From contig JASHXG010000185.1 in the NCBI GenBank assembly GCA_030043675.1, forward strand, positions 1 through 15,425: a stretch of 15,425 nt of DNA, written 5' to 3'. Below, one piece after another: positions 12,619 through 15,425 of this stretch. Within the stretch, counting starts at the first letter, position 1, and the number at the start of each line of letters is the position of its first letter. Under the pieces are notes generated by a model that saw nothing but the letters and a program-made list of their open reading frames with translations, was not told the origin of the DNA and ran no database searches. This DNA is from Vulcanimicrobiota bacterium (GTDB taxonomy: Bacteria; Vulcanimicrobiota; Vulcanimicrobiia; Vulcanimicrobiales; Vulcanimicrobiaceae). Position numbers and translations under genes: made by a program.

Positions 12619-15425
12619 TTACGCTTTGAGCTGAATGGAAATAAAGGCGTTGAAGGGCTGGCCGAGGGCGTCGGGCGTGCCGAAGTATGGCTCGTAGGGG
12701 TAGCGCAGGAAGGTCTGAACGTTCTGGCCCGGATTGTACGCGTTGCCGACCGGTGCGAGGTAACCTTGGAGGCCCTGGTACGAGCAGACGTTGTTCGCCC
12801 AATAATACGTGAACTTGGTCTGCTGACCGCCGAAGCACGATTGGAATAGGCTTGCCAGCGTTAGTGTCACCTTAATGCGCGGCGTAACGTCGTAGCTCAT
12901 CTGCAGATTGCCCATCAATTGGACGGGTTCGAGGAAAGCGCCGATTCCATCGAACTGCCCGGTGTACGGATCCGGGATGTTGATCGAGCTGGGCGACGCG
13001 CACGTGTCCGCGTTGAATGCAAGGCCGCCCGGCGCGCCATATGGATAGCGTGGATCGCGGCGTGCAGGCGTTCCCGGCAGGGCGCTGCAGCCGGCCGCGG
13101 GATCGATGCCGAGCGTCGTAAGCGGCGTGCCGTAACGGTTGCCCGCCTGAAACTGCAGTGATGGTGTGATCGTAAAACGCCGGTGCTTGTAGTTGAGCAG
13201 CAGCGTCCCGACGTATGGGTGGTCGAACGCGGTGACGCCGGATCCGACCGGTCCGGGAAAAACGTCGAAGGGCACGTACGTCGCACCGGGATTGTAAAGC
13301 GAGAAGGGCGGCGAGTCCCAGTATGGGTTGGCGTACGCGCCGTGCGCGGTGCACGACGCCGGCACTCCACCGGGAAGATAGCAAGGCGCCGCAACTTCGC
13401 CGGCGGGTAGCGTTCCGCACAGCGGTGTGCCGTATTGCGAGCGATCTCGATCGCCGCCGCCCGCAGCGCACGCTCTCGTGAGTGCGTTGTATTGTGCGAT
13501 CGAACCGTTGATCGAGGAGAGTACGGTGGTCCCGTTCTGCAGCGTGCTGTAGCGCACGCTGGCGTACGTGTATGCAAACGAAAGCTCTCCGGCGAATCCG
13601 TCGCGGCTGAAGTCGCCCTTATCGAACGCGAACTCGAAGCCGCGCGAAGTTTGGTAGCCGGCGTTGAGTCCGCCGATCAGTTCGGTGATCGGGTTGATGT
13701 AAAAGTTTTCGACCTGGTCCTGCGTCTGCCTCAAGAACGGCGTCAACTTGAGCGACATGTCGGTTCCGTTGATATGGTGCTCGACCGAAAAGTCGCTGTT
13801 ATACGAGATCGAGGGCGCGACGTCGTGCCCCGGCGTGTTGAATCCGAGCGGATAGAACTGCGAAAGCTGGTTGGGCGAGTTGGCCTCGAGCGTATCGTAC
13901 TGCTCGTACGAGCTGCTCGGTTGCTCGTTGTAACGCCCGTAGCTCGCGCGCAGCACGGTGTTGGGGCTCAGCGTGTAGGTCGCACCCAAGCGGGGCTGCC
14001 AAATATCGTAGATGTATCGTTGGCTCGGCACGTTATACATGGCGGCGTTGACGTACTGTTTACCGAACGAGGAGCACGGCTGCTGCGCATTCGTGCTCCA
14101 CTCGTTGCGCGGGAGTAGCGCCGTTCGATCGACGAGCGTGAGGGTCTGTGTGTCGTAGCACGTGTCCGCATTAAAGGCCGCGAACCAAAAGTTGCGCGCC
14201 GCGCCGGTATCGGTGTCGTCGCCCGTAAAGTCGTAGTCGTCGAGCCGCACGCCGAGGCTGAAGTGCAGCCGCTCGCTGGGATCCCATTGGTCGGAGATCG
14301 AGTAGCCGGTGAAAACGGGAATCGCCGCGTCGTGCTCGCCCCACGGGCCATTTTCCTCGACGAAATACGCGCACTTCACTCCGCCACAGGTCATCCCTGA
14401 GGCCGCTGGGGGCAAGTCGCCGAAGTACGTGTTATACATCGACGCGAACGTCGCTTCGCGGTTGGCGGGCCCGTACGTAATCCCGGATCCGAGAAAGTTG
14501 CTGCACGTCGTGGGGATGGCGGCGCCGCTGCCGGATTTCGGCGCGATGTAGCAGGTGCCGCTGTCGATGGCGTTGGGATCGACCAAGACCGCGAACTGAT
14601 CGCTGTAGCCGTACATCTCCTCGTTGTAATTGTGTTGCCCGACCGACGTTGTGTAAGAAGCTTGCGCCTCGAGCAAGTTGTTAGGATTCCACTGGTCGGT
14701 GACTTCGGCGCTGAATCCTCGGGTATGCGAAAGGATCTCGTAATCGCCCGAGTCATAGTAGGCGTAGGGCTGGATCGAATCCATGGCGCCGGTGTCGATT
14801 ACGTCCGAGTAGTACGTGTAGCCGTAGACCCGCAAGAATGCATTCGAGCTGAAGTTCTTTTGATACTGGACCTTGACGATCGACTGGCCGCTGTAGTTGC
14901 GGTCACGCTGGTTGAGCGCATCGGGAATTACGCCTTGAAAGACCGTATGAGGCGACGAGGACGGAAAGAGATACGGCTTGACAAGCGAGGCGAAATTCGG
15001 CGGCAGCAACACGCCCGTGGGTCCGTTGTAATAAAGCCAATCGTAGTAGACCGGCGGATAACGGTTGTATCCGGTCGGCAGAACGCTGGCCAGATAGTTG
15101 ACCAGCCCTTCGTCGTTCAGCGAGCTGTAAAGGGGCGTGAAGAGCTGGTCGTTGTCCCAGAGCAGCTGCACGTCGTCTCGCAACGCGTCGTCGTGATGCG
15201 GAATCGCCACGTGGACGTTGACGATGGACGTCCGGACGCTCTGCATTGCCGGCTCGAAGCTGAAAGGGGGCTCGGCGAGAATCCAACCGCGTGCTCCGGC
15301 GACGGCAAGGTTGCGAGCTCCGTCGGTGTAGCACGAAGGCGGGATCGCATACTGGTAATGCGGTCCCGGACAGACGCCCACCGGTAGGCCGAACTCGTCT
15401 GCGACGTCGGCGCCGTTGAACTGAT
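12619..15425 (-). CDS. Second TonB-dependent receptor, N-terminus beyond the window edge (partial)
   Basis: The frame is open from the right window edge through to TAA 12619, giving 934 visible residues. A start at GTG 15381 is not credible, because coding-type sequence continues past it (QFNGADVADEFGLP) to the edge. The visible part is the barrel region of a TonB-dependent receptor of the Oar-like, very large class: SIVNVHVAIPHHDDALRDDVQ near its beginning, then many aromatic alternating strands (AFLRVYGYTYYSDVI, HFSLGVRLDDYDFTG, TYTLSPNTVLRASYGRYNE, RGFEFAFDKGDF, YVGTLLLNYKHRRFTI). The signal peptide, regulatory-like domain and plug are presumably outside. About 20 cysteines occur, mostly as pairs in expected extracellular loops (MTCGGVKCAYF; APCYLPGGVPASC). 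It ends NAFISIQLKA, without the usual terminal aromatic residue. Substrate unknown; clearly diverged from the neighbouring 9751-12612 receptor. Confidence 0.88.
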   Translation of the reverse strand, partial: QFNGADVADEFGLPVGVCPGPHYQYAIPPSCYTDGARNLAVAGARGWILAEPPFSFEPAMQSVRTSIVNVHVAIPHHDDALRDDVQLLWDNDQLFTPLYSSLNDEGLVNYLASVLPTGYNRYPPVYYDWLYYNGPTGVLLPPNFASLVKPYLFPSSSPHTVFQGVIPDALNQRDRNYSGQSIVKVQYQKNFSSNAFLRVYGYTYYSDVIDTGAMDSIQPYAYYDSGDYEILSHTRGFSAEVTDQWNPNNLLEAQASYTTSVGQHNYNEEMYGYSDQFAVLVDPNAIDSGTCYIAPKSGSGAAIPTTCSNFLGSGITYGPANREATFASMYNTYFGDLPPAASGMTCGGVKCAYFVEENGPWGEHDAAIPVFTGYSISDQWDPSERLHFSLGVRLDDYDFTGDDTDTGAARNFWFAAFNADTCYDTQTLTLVDRTALLPRNEWSTNAQQPCSSFGKQYVNAAMYNVPSQRYIYDIWQPRLGATYTLSPNTVLRASYGRYNEQPSSSYEQYDTLEANSPNQLSQFYPLGFNTPGHDVAPSISYNSDFSVEHHINGTDMSLKLTPFLRQTQDQVENFYINPITELIGGLNAGYQTSRGFEFAFDKGDFSRDGFAGELSFAYTYASVRYSTLQNGTTVLSSINGSIAQYNALTRACAAGGGDRDRSQYGTPLCGTLPAGEVAAPCYLPGGVPASCTAHGAYANPYWDSPPFSLYNPGATYVPFDVFPGPVGSGVTAFDHPYVGTLLLNYKHRRFTITPSLQFQAGNRYGTPLTTLGIDPAAGCSALPGTPARRDPRYPYGAPGGLAFNADTCASPSSINIPDPYTGQFDGIGAFLEPVQLMGNLQMSYDVTPRIKVTLTLASLFQSCFGGQQTKFTYYWANNVCSYQGLQGYLAPVGNAYNPGQNVQTFLRYPYEPYFGTPDALGQPFNAFISIQLKA

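Noticed and set aside
13435..14118. 227-residue + strand open frame within the second receptor
   Set aside because: Antisense to a continuous barrel sequence; Arg/Val-rich with no recognisable feature.

Overview
The window reads as a stretch of a high-GC diderm (outer-membrane) bacterium. It carries two TonB-dependent receptors, an Omp85-like outer-membrane protein, several exported proteins, and a long ECF42-type sigma factor. Two very large receptors with Cys-bearing loops, a vestibule of small Pro/Trp/Gly-rich secreted proteins and NHL-like propeller proteins together recall Candidatus Eremiobacterota (WPS-2) genomes. That assignment is an inference from protein style only; there is no marker gene here. 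No rRNA, tRNA, CRISPR or insertion sequence was seen, and no gene-free stretch exceeds about 160 bases.

Layout. 20-1273 (+): ECF42 sigma factor with C-terminal TPR/DUF6596 region. 1297-1866 (+): small exported protein with a GTG start that looks leaderless. 1912-2487 (+): thioredoxin-fold plus TPR protein whose reading frame is interrupted by one in-frame TGA exactly where the first Cys of a CxxC motif belongs, followed at once by a SECIS-like hairpin. I interpret it as a selenoprotein (U-G-G-C active site); this is the main discovery of the window, and standard gene callers would miss its N-terminal half. 2614-3924 (-): short Omp85-like protein with one POTRA-like domain. 4043-4504 (+): exported cupin. 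4549-5379 (+): six-bladed NHL/YncE-type propeller lacking a visible export signal. 7524-8882, 5593-7527 and 5397-5576 (all -): an apparent operon running from a Lpd/MerA-like flavin disulfide reductase, through an S9 prolyl-oligopeptidase-family peptidase (ATGA overlap), to a 59-residue SH3/KOW-like protein, closed by a hairpin with a T-rich tail. 9037-9642 (+): exported Trp/Arg/Pro-rich protein. 9751-12612 (+): complete TonB-dependent receptor with an N-terminal carboxypeptidase-regulatory-like domain. 12619-15425 (-): second, convergent TonB-dependent receptor, cut by the window edge, with only 6 bases between the two stop codons.

How they may work together. Two themes recur: envelope function (receptors, Omp85-like barrel, exported cupin and Pro-rich proteins) and thiol/redox chemistry (the putative selenoprotein, the disulfide reductase, and the Cys-bearing loops of the barrels). 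The sequence does not prove a functional link between the two themes. The genes switch strand often, so apart from the lpd-S9-small-protein operon and possible short + strand pairs, most are probably independent units.
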